In this document: one piece after another, positions 11,781-23,355 of the stretch
Layout of the letters: each line of letters opens with the position of its first letter
Position numbering within the stretch: the stretch's first letter is position 1
From: Pinus tabuliformis
Lineage: Eukaryota; Streptophyta; Pinopsida; Pinales; Pinaceae
Direction: 5' to 3'
DNA: 64,000 nucleotides
Assembly (NCBI GenBank): GCA_031772625.1
Contig: CM062810.1
Coordinates: 872,545,650 to 872,609,649 of the forward strand
The notes under the pieces: generated by a model
What the model saw: the letters and a program-made list of their open reading frames with translations, nothing else
Database searches by the model: none
Told to the model about the DNA's origin: nothing
Position numbers and translations under genes: made by a program

Positions 11781-12267
11781 AGTCGACTTGTTATTCAACT
11801 TCAAAGAAATTTCGGACGTGATTGTGACCATCACACACTGGTATTAAGTAGTTTCATGCACCTTCTCTTATGTCATGGTCACCTCCTCTCTCTCCACCAT
11901 CGCAGCTCCTTCAGAAAGCACACAAAATCTGCAAAAATCCATAAGAAAATCGGGCTTTCTGAGAAAATCAAGCTTTTTGTCCACGAAGTAAGGAAGAGAT
12001 AACGCCAATTCAATTTTGTGGAGGAGGAAGTTTTATCTTGATATCCTGGAAATTCTCGCAAACAAATCCTTGCATCCCACATTTGAACGAATCACACAAA
12101 CAAAATCAAACAACCTCCAATCATTGAGCCTGAGAATAATGCAACTTATAACGGATTATACCTCGCCTAACGCCGCTGCCTTAAGCAGGTTTCATGTACC
12201 ATTAGAAAGCAATAAGAGCTTCCAGAAAAGAGCAGCGTATGGCCATTTCGGTTGGGAGGGAGGTCGC

Positions 12268-12420
12268 GTTGACACAGGAAGGATAGGAAAGCACCGAGAC
12301 CGTGCTCATAAACTTGCTATAGAACCTGGAAGTCCTCACATATTCTTCAGCTGTGGTGAAGATGGAGTTGTCTACCATTTTGATTTGAGAACCCAGACTC
12401 CAACCAATCTATTTATCTGC
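12268..12420 (+). pseudogene. Fragment of a DCAF8/ASG2-like WD40 gene inside the retroelement
   Basis: Within an open frame (12016-12477, no ATG at its start) about 51 residues resemble plant DCAF8/ASG2 proteins, WD40 substrate receptors of CUL4-DDB1 ubiquitin ligases. Recognisable words are GKHRDRAHKLAIEPGSPHIF, SCGEDGVVYHFDLRTQ and PTNLF. In the family this spans the end of one blade and the GED..HFDLR core of the next. The frame stops shortly afterwards and the other blades are missing, so it cannot make a propeller. It lies in the sense direction of the element. The likeliest explanation is a captured exon or cDNA piece. The similarity is from memory of the family, not from a search. Confidence 0.65.
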
Positions 12421-12507
12421 CTTGCTTTCGGTGCAAACAAGTCAAGCCATTCTGCTATTATTACCTACAGCACCTAATCTGATCGCAATTCCTAATTAGA
12501 ATATTTG

Positions 12508-12672
12508 ATGGAATCCAACAAACGTAAGAGAGAGCAGCAGGCACATATCTCTTTCATGCCTGATGTGATTATGCATGTATTCAGATTACACAGGCGAGTC
12601 TCTGAGCGAGATGGAGAGAAGGATTTCAAGAGAAGATTTTACACAACAGAGCCTATTTCTTTCACTCAATAA
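12508..12672 (+). pseudogene. Possible F-box-like remnant
   Basis: A 54-codon ATG frame with a basic start (NKRKREQQ) followed by MPDVIMHVF, which resembles the beginning of an F-box (LPxxVxxxIF). The rest of an F-box is not visible. Weak evidence; it could be chance. It is next to the WD40 fragment. Confidence 0.2.
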
Positions 12673-15200
12673 ATTTGTTTTGACAGCTGCAGCGCCTGGC
12701 TTCAACATCAGAAGAGGAAGAGAATGCTGCCTAGCTTAAGATTGGAAAAGAGTTTTTGGATAGATCATCCTGTGGCACGCCCAACCTCCTCGGATTTCAG
12801 TGTCACCAAAATCAATGCACCCAGATAATCTTGGCATACATACCTTCGACCACTCACAGTTTCGGGAACCAGGACTCTCCAATCCCCACGTAGACAGATT
12901 GATTTTCTTGCACTATAGAGCATGGGCTGCAAACATTGTGCGCAAGTTTCAGGACACCTAGCAAAAACAACAGCCATTCAAACTGGTTTTGGGTAGAGGT
13001 AATTTACCAAGAAAATAAACTACTATTTCAGTTGTTGTTGAAATTTCAGATGAAATATAGACCATAATGCTGGTTTGAAATATCTCTTTATAGTGTCAAT
13101 CTTTTCTTAGCATAGATGTAACAGAGTCTTTGCAAATTTTATTTTTCTAGACATTTGAAATTTTGGTGTTTGTTATTATAAAAAATAAATAAATAAATAA
13201 ATAAAAAGTAAAAAAATAAAAAAAATAAAAATAAAATTGCTCTCATTCATTCATAAACTAACTACTTGTTCCCTAACAAATAAAAAAACCTTTTCAAATG
13301 TTTTAAATCAATTTTCCTTCAAACCAATAAAAACATTTTGAAAAAGTATTGCGCAATCAATGAGTACATTGCATGGGGACATGCAATATTTCTAGTTGGC
13401 GGAAAATAAAAGTACGTTGGAATTTATCATTTATTTTTGTGGGCAAGATTGGTGTTATGTGTAGGTCAACGAGAAGCTTATGCAGAAAGCTCAACATTAC
13501 AATGCGACACCCTTTTCATCCACAATTAGTGTAACTTCGAAAAATAATTAAAAAAATGGACATTTCATAAATTCTTGAAAATGAGCTAATTTGTTTTTGA
13601 GTCACTTCATACAGGAATGATCAATGGAGATGGCACACAAAGGTGACAATTTTTATGCAGGAATGGTGCTAAGTTTTTCAGAGTGAAGACAATCTAATGC
13701 AAAAGTGATTTTTTCGAAATCACAATGAAACATGCATCATTGGACGCTTGAAGGAACTAATTCTTCACTGCACATATCATGACATTTTCCACTACACAAA
13801 AATCCTTTTGCGTCATGACTACTCACGCCTAGACCATCCCTATGTTGCAACCATCTTCCATTACCTTATCTTTCACGACTTCATGCATGCCTATTTTTCT
13901 TAATCACATACATTCCTTTATCCTTTTCAATTTATTTTTTCCTTCTAGTTTCCTTTTGAATAAAACTCATTCCCTTTCCATGATTACATTGCCTTGTTTT
14001 CCTCGCCATGCTGATCCACACTGCTTGTCTGTGAGTTCTTTCCATTTATAGTCCTACCAAATCTTTTTGTACAAACTCGCGTTGACTGATGTGGGATTCC
14101 TTAAGGCCCACCTTTCAACAAGTCTTGCCCCATCGACATCAGCACCTTATCTGGGAAATAGACTAGAGTTCCTTTTGAGTACATAGAGGCTTGCATGCCT
14201 TAATGGCAAGTTCTCTCGCTAACGATCATGGGAATACATCAATGTCCCTTGATCTTCAGATCTTGCAAATGGCTCGACGTCAACCCCTTTATTCGCATTT
14301 CACAAGATGTACTCGGGTACCTCGGCACTCATTGACATCAATGGTGAGTTGCCTCGCATTGGTTAATGGCATGCATCAATGGCCGGTAATCCAATGATTT
14401 CTTTTCATGCTCGACATCAACACATGAAGACCATACACTTTTTCACGACTCCCTCAGCAGTTACAGCAGCATGAATTTTGATCTATGAGAGTACCACAGT
14501 TCCACTTTCAGCATTTATCTTTTCCATGATTCAGCATCAGCAGTTCAGATTCCTTCATTTCCCAAGATCCAGTTACAACAACATCAATCACATTTTTCTG
14601 ATCCAGCAGCAGCAGTAGCTACATTCCTATTGCATAGTTCATCATTCTTGGGTAAGTAGAGGTATGTTGTTTTCTAATCTTTAATCATGCAATTCCTTAT
14701 ATGCTAACTTGAATATTTTGGAAAATTCCCTCACCATGCTACATTTCCTTTCATGAGCCATGTCAAGTTGCATGAGGACATGCAACCAATTCAGTTGCGG
14801 GGGGGAAGAACTATATTCACTACATATTCACTACCATGATTCCATTTCTTCACCACTATCACTCCATTTTTCTCATTTACCATTCACCAACATTTATTTT
14901 CCAATGATACTTTGTTGCACTTTGCTTCATACGCAATATTGGCATGCTTCATTAATATTACAAAAGGGCTTTCTTATGCACATTATGATTTCCAGTGAGT
15001 GTTTACATTATTATTGAACAAAAGAGAACATAAAACGAAATGAATGTTGTTAACACAAGAACCAACATTCTTTGTATTCATGGTTGTCACACAAGAACCA
15101 ACCATAAGAAAATGTAAGTTGTTACTCATGTCTTTCACATATCCTGGAAACATTCAGCCAAAGTTCAAGATGCCAAATGTTCTTAAAGAGACCCATGCAT
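12673..15200. other. 3' half of the internal region, no gene recognised
   Basis: Includes an AAAT/A-rich run (about 13180-13235) and a pyrimidine-rich stretch without coding signals. A small frame at 15044-15313 reads into the LTR and looks fortuitous. Confidence 0.5.
14767..14786 (+). other. Perfect 8-bp hairpin, upstream copy
   Basis: GTTGCATG-AGGA-CATGCAAC, followed by TTCAGTTG and a G-rich purine run (14798-14810). The same arrangement occurs just before the 3' LTR at 15202, so this looks like a duplicated polypurine-tract region. Confidence 0.75.
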
Positions 15201-15201
15201 G

Positions 15202-15221
15202 GTTGCATGAGGACATGCAAC
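15202..15221 (+). other. Perfect 8-bp hairpin next to the polypurine tract
   Basis: Identical to the hairpin at 14767. It lies 9 bp upstream of the polypurine tract. Confidence 0.75.
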
Positions 15222-15230
15222 AAGTTCAGT

Positions 15231-15239
15231 TGGGGAGGA
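15231..15239 (+). other. Polypurine tract of the Athila-like element
   Basis: TGGGGAGGA directly abuts the 3' LTR (TGTTGGGACT), the arrangement typical of Athila elements. Confidence 0.8.
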
Positions 15240-16251
15240 TGTTGGGACTTAGAAATGTCATATTTTCATCCACCTTTTTCCTCACTATTCCTTACATTTC
15301 ATCATCCCATTAACCTTTTCTCATATCATTTTCATAAATACATTTGGGTTTCACCTTCTTATTTTCCATTTTACTCATTTTTGTATTACAAGTGAATTTA
15401 TGATTAAATATTAGAAAATATACATATTTTTATATATATCTCAAGAATATGTGAGTTTTGTGATGTGTAGGAAATATGTGAAGAATTAATTCCAAGAGAC
15501 TTCTCAAATATCTCCTCCACCATATTAAGGAGATAATTATGCAAGCCTATTCCTAAGGAGAAAATCATGGAGGATTTGGTTGGCATATCTTATCCATATC
15601 TCCTCCACCATATTAAGGAGATAATTATGCAAGCCTATTCCTAAGGAGAAAATCATGGAGGATTTGGTTAGCATATCTTATCCAAGATATGTGAGAGATT
15701 TGTGGAGGATTCAAAGGGATCATATCTTGTAATAATGGGAAATTAGTTGAGAGTGCTTGAGAGAATATTGGATATGTAATTATGAGATGGTTATCTTCCT
15801 CATGTATATAAGAGAGTGCTCTCTCTTCATTTGGATAATAATGAATAATGGAGAATGGAGATTAGCTTTAAGAGATAGTTTTGTAATTAGGAGAAGGGGA
15901 TTCTTAGCTTTGATTCATATTCTTTTATTGTTACACTTTCATGATTTGTTATTTGGTTCTTGTAATATAATTTAAGATATCTTTGTTGTTGTGAGCTCAC
16001 ATATGTTGTTTGTCATTCAAATTCTTCACATGTTGTAATTGTTTTTCCCTTATGCAATTTCCTGCTTTCCTAGTCAGTGTTTCAATGCCTTCCTAGATTA
16101 ATTTGATTTCAGTAATTTAGATTAAATTAGTTCCACTTCGGTCCTGCATATATAGTGCATGTGCCTCGTAAGTCTACAAACCTCGGATTGACAAATTAAA
16201 TAGTTGGGCAAGTACTACAATAGAATTAAATGATAATATTTTCACCCAAAA
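15240..16251 (+). repeat. 3' LTR of the Athila-like element
   Basis: 1012 bp, starts TGTTGGGACT and ends CCCAAAA. It carries the same 88-bp duplication (15508-15683) and TATA-like box (15805-15812) as the 5' LTR. Confidence 0.9.
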
Positions 16252-16256
16252 GACAC

Positions 16257-17985
16257 AATAGTTGAAATGAATCTAGACAATAAGGGTTTAAAAGGTAAAC
16301 ATTTAGGGAAGAAGGACATATTACCTATAATTGTGAGGGAACTCATTGAGGAGAAGTTGTCTCCAATTCCATCATTTCCATTGCAAAATACATGGTTGAA
16401 GAGGAACTACTCAAAATACATATCAATTAACAATAACAATAGACAAAAGGTGTAAGGGTAAAAGAAAAGGTTTATTTTACATGAGTTAAAGGGTACTTGA
16501 ATGAAGCCCTTAAGCCAAAAAAACATAAATCAACCATGAATATAAAATTTGTTGGAAGTAGTGGAAGCACTGGAAGGGTCTTGACCATGTTGTAATAAAA
16601 TTACCCATTACCCATTCTCGTAGATTGTACAAGAAAACCATTGGTTGTTAGACACAAAAGCCATGGAAATCAACAAATGAAAATGATATTGATATAGAAA
16701 GAAAAACATATAATTTAAACTCTAATACTTCCCAGGTCTCATCATGTGGAACTTAAATTCATTTGAATAAAAGAGGCCACTTGCATGTAGAAGGGTCAAG
16801 GTAACATCTGGGTGAAAAAAAAGGAAAAAGGGGATAGGATTGAAGCCTTTTCACTCTCCATAAAACCATATCCATGGCAGAGGGAAACGCAAATAGAACA
16901 AATGAAAATCAAAGGAGCTAATCAACCCTAGCCAAAACAACGAAACACATAACCTCCAATGGATCAATTCAAAATATCTTAACCATTGAACCTAATAAGC
17001 ATGTGAAGGTGGTGTGTTGGCACATGGAAGGTACGCCATGTGGCTTAGAGAAAATAGGTATGAGGAACCGTACGTAACAAGAAATATGCACCAATGCGAA
17101 CCTCGATATAAGGGCCACACAACATATTAAGATGTTAATATAAAATGTATATGGGTGCAACATAAGTGCTAGTGTAATGCCTTAAGCCTAAGCCATTGAT
17201 CTATTATGTATGCATAATATTAAGTCCCTATGTTAGAGGGGTTTTAGGTAGATGAACATTAGTGTTCATGTAGAGTATGTGGTAAAATCATTATACATTA
17301 CCTATTTTATGTCATATGCTATATGTCAAACAAATATATGCAATCAAAGGAGATCATAAATTATGAGGAGGATTAGCAGACAATTAATGCCTAGTATAAA
17401 TAAAATATGGTCATTGGGGTAAACATGAGGAATCCAAATAAAAAATCTCTTTTCTCTAAACAAGGGGAATTATATAACCTATAGCATGATCCAAAAACTT
17501 GTTAGAGGAGAAATGTTTATGATCACGTTATATACATGGGTGTAATCAAAGACCTCGAGTAAACACTATATTCATGTCTTGTATTTGTGATGTATAGAGT
17601 AAGTATTGACTACTTTATTACAAGATAATCCTTTTTTTGATGTGCAAATTGAGGTACATCACGCATTGCCACTACATCCACTCGTCTAGGATCTACCGCG
17701 AAAGGTTTAGAACCTATTACTTCTTATGAATCCTAGTTGTTAAATGATTGTTGGTATTTTTTGTATCTTGATTATGCAGTAGATACTTTAGTTATGTAAT
17801 TGTTATTAATCTCTTGCAGCTATAGATTGATTATTCTATAGGAAGGTGGTGAAAATATTTTTTTTCCCATTTAGTAGATTGAGACCATATGTCAACAAGC
17901 ATGTTAATAATGCCATAAAGCATATTAACAATGGTTGGCCTAATGATGTAGTGAAAACTTTTATTTTGTGAGGTAATACAATCTA
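16257..17985. other. Spacer, no gene recognised
   Basis: The 62-codon frame at 16267-16455 has no similarity that I recognise. Confidence 0.5.
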
Positions 17986-17989
17986 AGCT

Positions 17990-18720
17990 TACAATTTTTT
18001 TTAAATAAAATTAAATTTGAGATGTATGATGAAGTAAGTGTTTTGATGGTTATTATGGATAAATTCCAATTGAAATTTATAAGCCATTTAATTTATATGG
18101 CTACACTAATTGACAATTGGATTAAAATTCTAGAATCTTTATTCCAAAATAGACACACCTATCCTCGTAATTATCAATTTTGGGTGGATCGTAGAGATTT
18201 AATCTCCATTGAATATTCAATTATATTCATAGTAATATAGAGAAATCAAAGTTAAGATTTATTTCCATTGTAGTTATTCACTTTCATCAATTTTAACTAA
18301 ATTGATTAATTAAAAAATTGTAATGTGAACAATTGTTATATGATGTGAATTATGGGTTTTTTGGCATGTGGTATTCATAAGCCATGGTATTGGATCATAG
18401 TATTTTAACAAATTCTATTTAAATATTATGAACCACCATGGTTAATTGTTTTGATTAATTCAAGTGCAAAAAGGGATCGAAACTCTTAAGATGCAAACCT
18501 CCTGTTTAGTGCAAAACTTAAGGAAAGGTTTGCAACTCTAGAGATTTGATTCCTCTTAACACTTAGTAGAACTTGAATTAGAACAATTGATGTTCGTTTT
18601 GAATAATATTATTTTTACTTATATAAATTTTACATGTCTATATATAGAGGTGTCCTTATTTTTTATTTTATTAAAACCTCGATAATACATAGTTACACAT
18701 TTTTTGACATATTATATATA
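17990..18720. repeat. Duplicated segment A, partner of 27.95-28.45 kb
   Basis: Shared landmarks with 28160-28430: TTAACTAAATTGATTAATTA against TTAATTAAATTGATTAATTA, ATTATGGGTTTTTTGGC against GTTATGGTTTTTTGGGC, and a GAGATTTAATCTCCATTGAATATTC block. Diverged and non-coding. Confidence 0.6.
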
Positions 18721-20036
18721 TATAATTTTTAAATAATTTTATTTTGTAAGTAAAGAAGCTTTGTATGAAGGTAGAGTTTGAAAAGCTACATACTTCATAG
18801 CTTTAGAGCTCAACAGAGAGTGGCCATGAACATTGGCTTGAAATTGAGAGAGAAAATGGTGAAGGGAAGCATGGCTCTTCTCATAGAGGAGAAACAAGAG
18901 AGCCTCCAGATAGTTACATTGCAACAAATAGGAAAAATCATATCTAGAGCCGAGAGCAACAAGACATAAAAAATGCAAAAGAGGTTATCTTAATGGAATT
19001 GTAATGCTAGCTAGCGCTTAGGGCAGTCCTCCTAGGTGAGGGGCATGACTTGTAATAGTCTAGGTCATTTGGAAGAGGGAGCCCTAAGGAAGCTAACTAG
19101 CTGGAAGAGGCTAGAAAATTACAATGTCGTTGGAGAGGACCACTATTTTAGACACCTTGATAACTAACATAGCCACCTTTTTTATAGGAGGGGTTCAAAT
19201 TTGTAGAGATAATCTTCAACTCACCGCAGGACTAGCATTTTTGGGGCGAAGGGATACAACACTTATCGTGGAGAGAATCTACATGCATTGGAGAAAACGA
19301 GGAGTTGTTCACTGTTTTGGTTGAGGGTGACTTAGAACCTTGAAGTTGCATGCCTAGGATGTTGGAAATGCAACGGTAAACTGATATGCCATGATGTAAA
19401 TGAAATTCCATATCTAAGACATTTCCTTCAAGTAGCACATTAGTATCTTCCTGATCCCTATAATCATGGCCAAGGAGGATGCATATATCCTAACTATGGT
19501 CACTTGCGACCCTGAGCTATTGTGATTCTCCCTATGCCACCATTTGTTGATAGTGGTGCATAATATTGCAATCAAAATTTTCTTCCCTTTTCCCATCCTA
19601 GGGAGGGAGGGGGGGTCTTCCTCTTCCTCGACCACCTCTGTTATGTCACCCATGTTATTGCACCATGATCACTGAGAAATGAAATGAATTTCCCTAAAAC
19701 TGAGCAAAGTCTCCAGCTTCACACAACTGAGGAAATGGATGGCCATGTCGAGAGCGCCTATAATTTTAATGATGTTTTTGTGATGCCAGAAAAAACAATG
19801 TTTGAACCTGCACTTAATGCGCATTAAATGTACGAGGAAGCTAGAGTTGACACCACCACCTCACTCCAAACCCAAGACATGATGGAAGGCAAGCCAATAG
19901 CACCACCAGAAGCCCACCCTAGTCAATCTATTTGCTGGAATCATGAAGATTATTAATGCCTTAAGCTCTCAAACTAACAACTGAATATGAGGTTAGTTTT
20001 TTAATAGGATATGCATAACATTAATGATATAGATAA
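18721..20036. other. Unrecognised unique stretch
   Basis: Present in segment A but absent from segment B. The minus frame 19414-19653 contains an acidic run and a tryptophan-rich word, but I cannot identify it. No gene is called. Confidence 0.4.
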
Positions 20037-20120
20037 GCTTCGAGGCTTAGCTTAATTGGTTGAGTTCTTATTTCTCAAGCACCTCACTAATAGGAGGTCA
20101 TGAATCATTATTTCAATTTA
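20037..20120 (+). repeat. Possible truncated tRNA-like (SINE) head
   Basis: GAGGCTTAGCTTAATTGGTT resembles a Pol III A box; a weak B-box-like GAGGTCATGAATCATTA follows about 45 bp on. No A tail or flanking duplication found. Confidence 0.3.
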
Positions 20121-20435
20121 TATGGTAAAATAGATCTTAATTAGTAGCTTATATATATCATAATTCTACATTTAGAAATATTAGTACTTTTAATTATACA
20201 TTTATTAATTAATTTTATTAAATTTTAATCATACTAATGAACATGAAACATTGTGATTTAATTTTAAATAAATTGTTTGTAATATTATTCATAGAAACAA
20301 AATTAAATTATAACAATTTGAATTGAATGGAACTTTTTTTTTTTTAATTGAGCCAATATTATATTATTCTCGAATATAATGATAGCAAATATGAATCATT
20401 ATTTCAATTTATATGATAAAAGAGATCTCAATTCG

Positions 20436-20475
<40 letters not shown>

Positions 20476-20710
20476 ACTTTTATAAATATTTTTATTTTTA
20501 ATTATATATTTATCAATTAATTTTATTAAGTTTTATTTGTTTATTAATCATATGTTTCGAAATACATGAACTATTGTTTAATTTAAAATAAATTAATTGT
20601 GTTTTTATTAATCCAAACACAATTAAATTATAACAATTTGAATTGAATGGATTTGTTATTTTTATTGTTTTTTAAATTTTTTAATTAAGTCAATATTGTA
20701 TTTTATTATT
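20102..20710. repeat. Imperfect AT-rich tandem duplication, period about 291 bp
   Basis: GAATCATTATTTCAATTTAT begins at 20102 and again at 20393. Both copies share a downstream block (ATTATAACAATTTGAATTG, then a TCAATATT..TATTAT end). The second copy contains a TA dinucleotide run at about 20443-20472. Confidence 0.75.
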
Positions 20711-20929
20711 TAATATTTTATTTTACATCTTTTTTATATTGAGCTATCATTTAAACATTTCCATTCATTTATAAACACTATAACCTCTCAAAACAATATT
20801 TAAATGTTCAACACTACAATATATTTTTTACCAAACTTGAGTTTTTAGGACATAATAATAATAATAATTATAATTATAATTATAATTTAATTATAATTTA
20901 ATTAGTTTTATGATTTATATAGATTTTTT

Positions 20930-21300
20930 TAGGTTTATTATGAATGGACACCCTATAAATGATACTAATTTTTATATATTGACATTTTTTCATTAAAATT
21001 TGTTAGCTGTTGAATTCCTTCCCACATAAAGCGTATTGATTAATGTTTAAGCGAGACCATAAGAATTCGTAGGTACGACTTTAAAAAGGGAACAGGAACA
21101 TGGAGTTCAGAATACACAATGAAAACCCAAAAGGAAATTGTTTAAAATTTTTGGTTAATCAAACATCATACAATATATATATATATATATATAGAAAAAA
21201 TAATAAGTATGTTTGTATGGTTTTCGAAAGGGATACGGAACATGGAGTTTAGGATTCTCCACACTCTGCAATAAATCTTATCCGATAGATGTATGTATCT
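20930..21300. repeat. Duplicated segment A, right part; partner of 28.85-29.14 kb and 38.0-38.2 kb
   Basis: TTATTATGAATGGACACC..ATATATTGACATT matches 28855-28910, and the word GGTTTT(C/G)GAAAGGGATA followed by GGAACA recurs at 21219, 29080 and (variant) 38046-38060. Confidence 0.55.
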
Positions 21301-21923
21301 GGGATTACCAATGATCTATTAATGTCTATATAATTTCTTGATTAATGCGGTGATATTCAATAATTTTTTTTTTCCTCTATATATATAATCAATGTAGTTA
21401 AGATGCAGTTACATTATTAGATGATTAAAAGAGATGGACTTATCAAACATCCGGACCCAATTCTTACAATAGCACGTATGGTAAAGTTGTTCACCAACGA
21501 GAGTCCTAACGAGCCAATTGAATTCGTAGCAGCTAATTCAATTGATACGAATCCACTTACAAACATTTACACAAAAAATTATATGAATCTCTAGTTTCAA
21601 ACAATTACACAAAATCATATGAATAAGCCAGAGAATACGTTGAAGAGGAAGAGGAAATCAAAGCTATCCCTACCAAAACAAATCCACAACTAGAAACAAT
21701 ACTACAGCCATCGGGTTGAGTTTCTGCTATTTATATTTTATTTTATGAATGCATTCAGGGAAACGAGACTTGCTGGGAGTTGGGTCTCTCTATACAAGTT
21801 ACTGTGCATACATGAACATAGATAGATGAATTCAGGAGGGACGAGGAGTGGACTATGTTATTTACTATTACTTATGATAAATATCAGCTCACGCTATGTA
21901 GGGGGAGCAGTAGGCCATGCAAA

Positions 21924-22754
21924 CTAAGGAAGGAAAAATATGGCAACAAGGCATCCAGCAGCAACTAGGTAATATGGATGAATTATTTGTGGAGCACCAC
22001 TACCCACAATGGGGTTAGCGGTAGTGAAAGGCTGTGCGAAGACTGGCTGGCCGTTGGGCAGCTGAGCCTGCAGGGGTGAAGCGAATGGGGGATTAATGAA
22101 AGGAGAGGATCCCGGTTGGAGAACGGTGCCGCAGTTTTGATTCACCCGCGGATGATCGGTTGATGACCAGATTATCTGCCCTTTCTTGTCCACCAATTGG
22201 AGAGCTCCATTTTCCAACAGAACCAATGACTGGTAGTTATTCGATGCACCGTTGTTCCAGACGTCCCTGTTATTCCCATCCATGATCTCCAACCCGTTGT
22301 CCGAAAGCTGCAGTATGCAAGGATTGGTCGTTGTTATGGTCTCGCAGGGGGACTCCCACACGCTCTGCTGAGCCGCAGTATTGATTACGTCGATGTAACA
22401 AAAGTCAGTACCCAGCCCTCCAATGGCCGCATTCGTCTGCTGTCTTATCAGCATCGCACTGAAAGTGGCGGACTGAGATGTCATAAACACCTGCGTCGCT
22501 GTCAACGGTGTGCTTAAAGGACCCGCCTTTGTGGAGATGCCAACCCCTGAGTTTACAGAGGGGGTGCTCAGGGCCGCTAGCACTTGGTGTATTTGGGTTC
22601 TCTGAATACTGCCCGCAGCAGCCACACCTTGAGCTTCACACATCAATAATTCCCGACTTACGGTCAATAGAACAATCAATTTTGTTATTACAGCCATGAA
22701 ATTCATACAATGACGAGAAACTCCCTTTCTCATGGTCATTTCGGTGGAGGCCAT
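21924..22754 (-). CDS. Bulb-type (GNA-like) lectin-domain protein, secreted, probably GPI-anchored; copy 2
   Basis: Paralogue of the gene at 3480-4295 with the same layout: signal peptide, degenerate B-lectin repeats, Pro/Gln-rich linker, C-terminal hydrophobic GPI-type tail. From the ATG at 22739, which aligns with copy 1, both proteins are exactly 271 residues. An additional in-frame ATG at 22754 would add five residues, and I use it as the outermost true ATG. By eye about 28 residues differ, mostly in the signal peptide, the region before the lectin repeats and the tail. Residues about 133-222 are almost invariant. No stop, frameshift or intron is seen, so both copies are probably functional. 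A CATGACGAGAAACTCC-type word is duplicated around the start region in this copy only. Confidence 0.75.
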   Translation of the reverse strand: MASTEMTMRKGVSRHCMNFMAVITKLIVLLTVSRELLMCEAQGVAAAGSIQRTQIHQVLAALSTPSVNSGVGISTKAGPLSTPLTATQVFMTSQSATFSAMLIRQQTNAAIGGLGTDFCYIDVINTAAQQSVWESPCETITTTNPCILQLSDNGLEIMDGNNRDVWNNGASNNYQSLVLLENGALQLVDKKGQIIWSSTDHPRVNQNCGTVLQPGSSPFINPPFASPLQAQLPNGQPVFAQPFTTANPIVGSGAPQIIHPYYLVAAGCLVAIFFLP

Positions 22755-22880
22755 GACGAGAAACTCCACTGCCACGAGAAGGCGAGCCTGTAAACTGGAA
22801 AATTGGCAGTAGCTAGAAATGGCACTTGCTGTCTTCGAAGGATTCTGCGATGACAATGGATCGTAAGGCAAAGGCAAATG

Positions 22881-22890
22881 CATATATAAT
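22881..22890 (-). promoter_or_regulatory. Probable TATA box of lectin-like copy 2
   Basis: Minus strand ATTATATATG, about 127-142 bp upstream of the two candidate ATGs; equivalent to 4413-4422. Confidence 0.6.
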
Positions 22891-23355
22891 GAGAGACGCG
22901 GATATGAGGTTGAAATTAATATCTGAATGGAAATGGAGAGTCGTTCGAGCAATTCATATTATTTTTTAAAAAGTAAAAACCTAACTAGTCCAATCAGCTA
23001 ATTCAATACCTAAAACAGCTAATTGAACACATATATTTAATGGTGAGGTGAACCGAATCTGCTAATGCGTGTCATGTAGATGTAGCTGTTTTCAAAGGCA
23101 CTGATTAGATTAGGGTTCCAAACATCATTCAGTCCGTTGTTTATGTTCGAGCTGACATCAATTGGAGTCGTTCTCTTTATCTATTCGAATGAAAGTTGAG
23201 GTTTGGTTTTCGTTAGAAGCAAATTAAATACAATATATAATCTTGTGTTTTTTTCAGTTTTCGGTCACCATTCCCAAAGGTGGCGACGAGAATATGTACA
23301 ATATTTATATGTGTCCACTTAAATATCTAATCTATTGCTATCTACACGGTGGATA

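Larger units (their letters stand above)
8945..16251 (+). mobile_element. LTR retrotransposon with Athila-type ends; non-autonomous, carries host-like fragments
   Basis: Two 1012-bp direct repeats (8945-9956 and 15240-16251) bound 5283 bp of internal DNA. A perfect 5-bp duplication GACAC lies at 8940-8944 and 16252-16256. The primer site just inside the left LTR matches the 3' end of tRNA-Asp, the type used by Athila elements, and the purine tract before the right LTR is also Athila-like. The internal region has no gag, protease, RT or integrase that I can find, so mobilisation would need enzymes from another element. Instead it holds an acidic exon-like ORF, a WD40 gene fragment and AT-rich filler. 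The terminal dinucleotides have decayed (TG..CG left, TG..AA right). I counted roughly 20 substitutions between the LTRs by eye, so this is an older insertion than the element at 41-57 kb. Confidence 0.88.
21445..23355. repeat. Lectin gene duplication unit, copy 2
   Basis: Matches about 3040-4890 across the gene and both flanks, in the same orientation. Confidence 0.85.

Noticed and set aside
20443..20472. TA run as a regulatory element
   Set aside because: An ordinary dinucleotide microsatellite in AT-rich DNA.
22755..22952. N-terminal extension of lectin copy 2 by 66 codons
   Set aside because: It begins at TTG, crosses the TATA box and 5' UTR, and is not open in copy 1.
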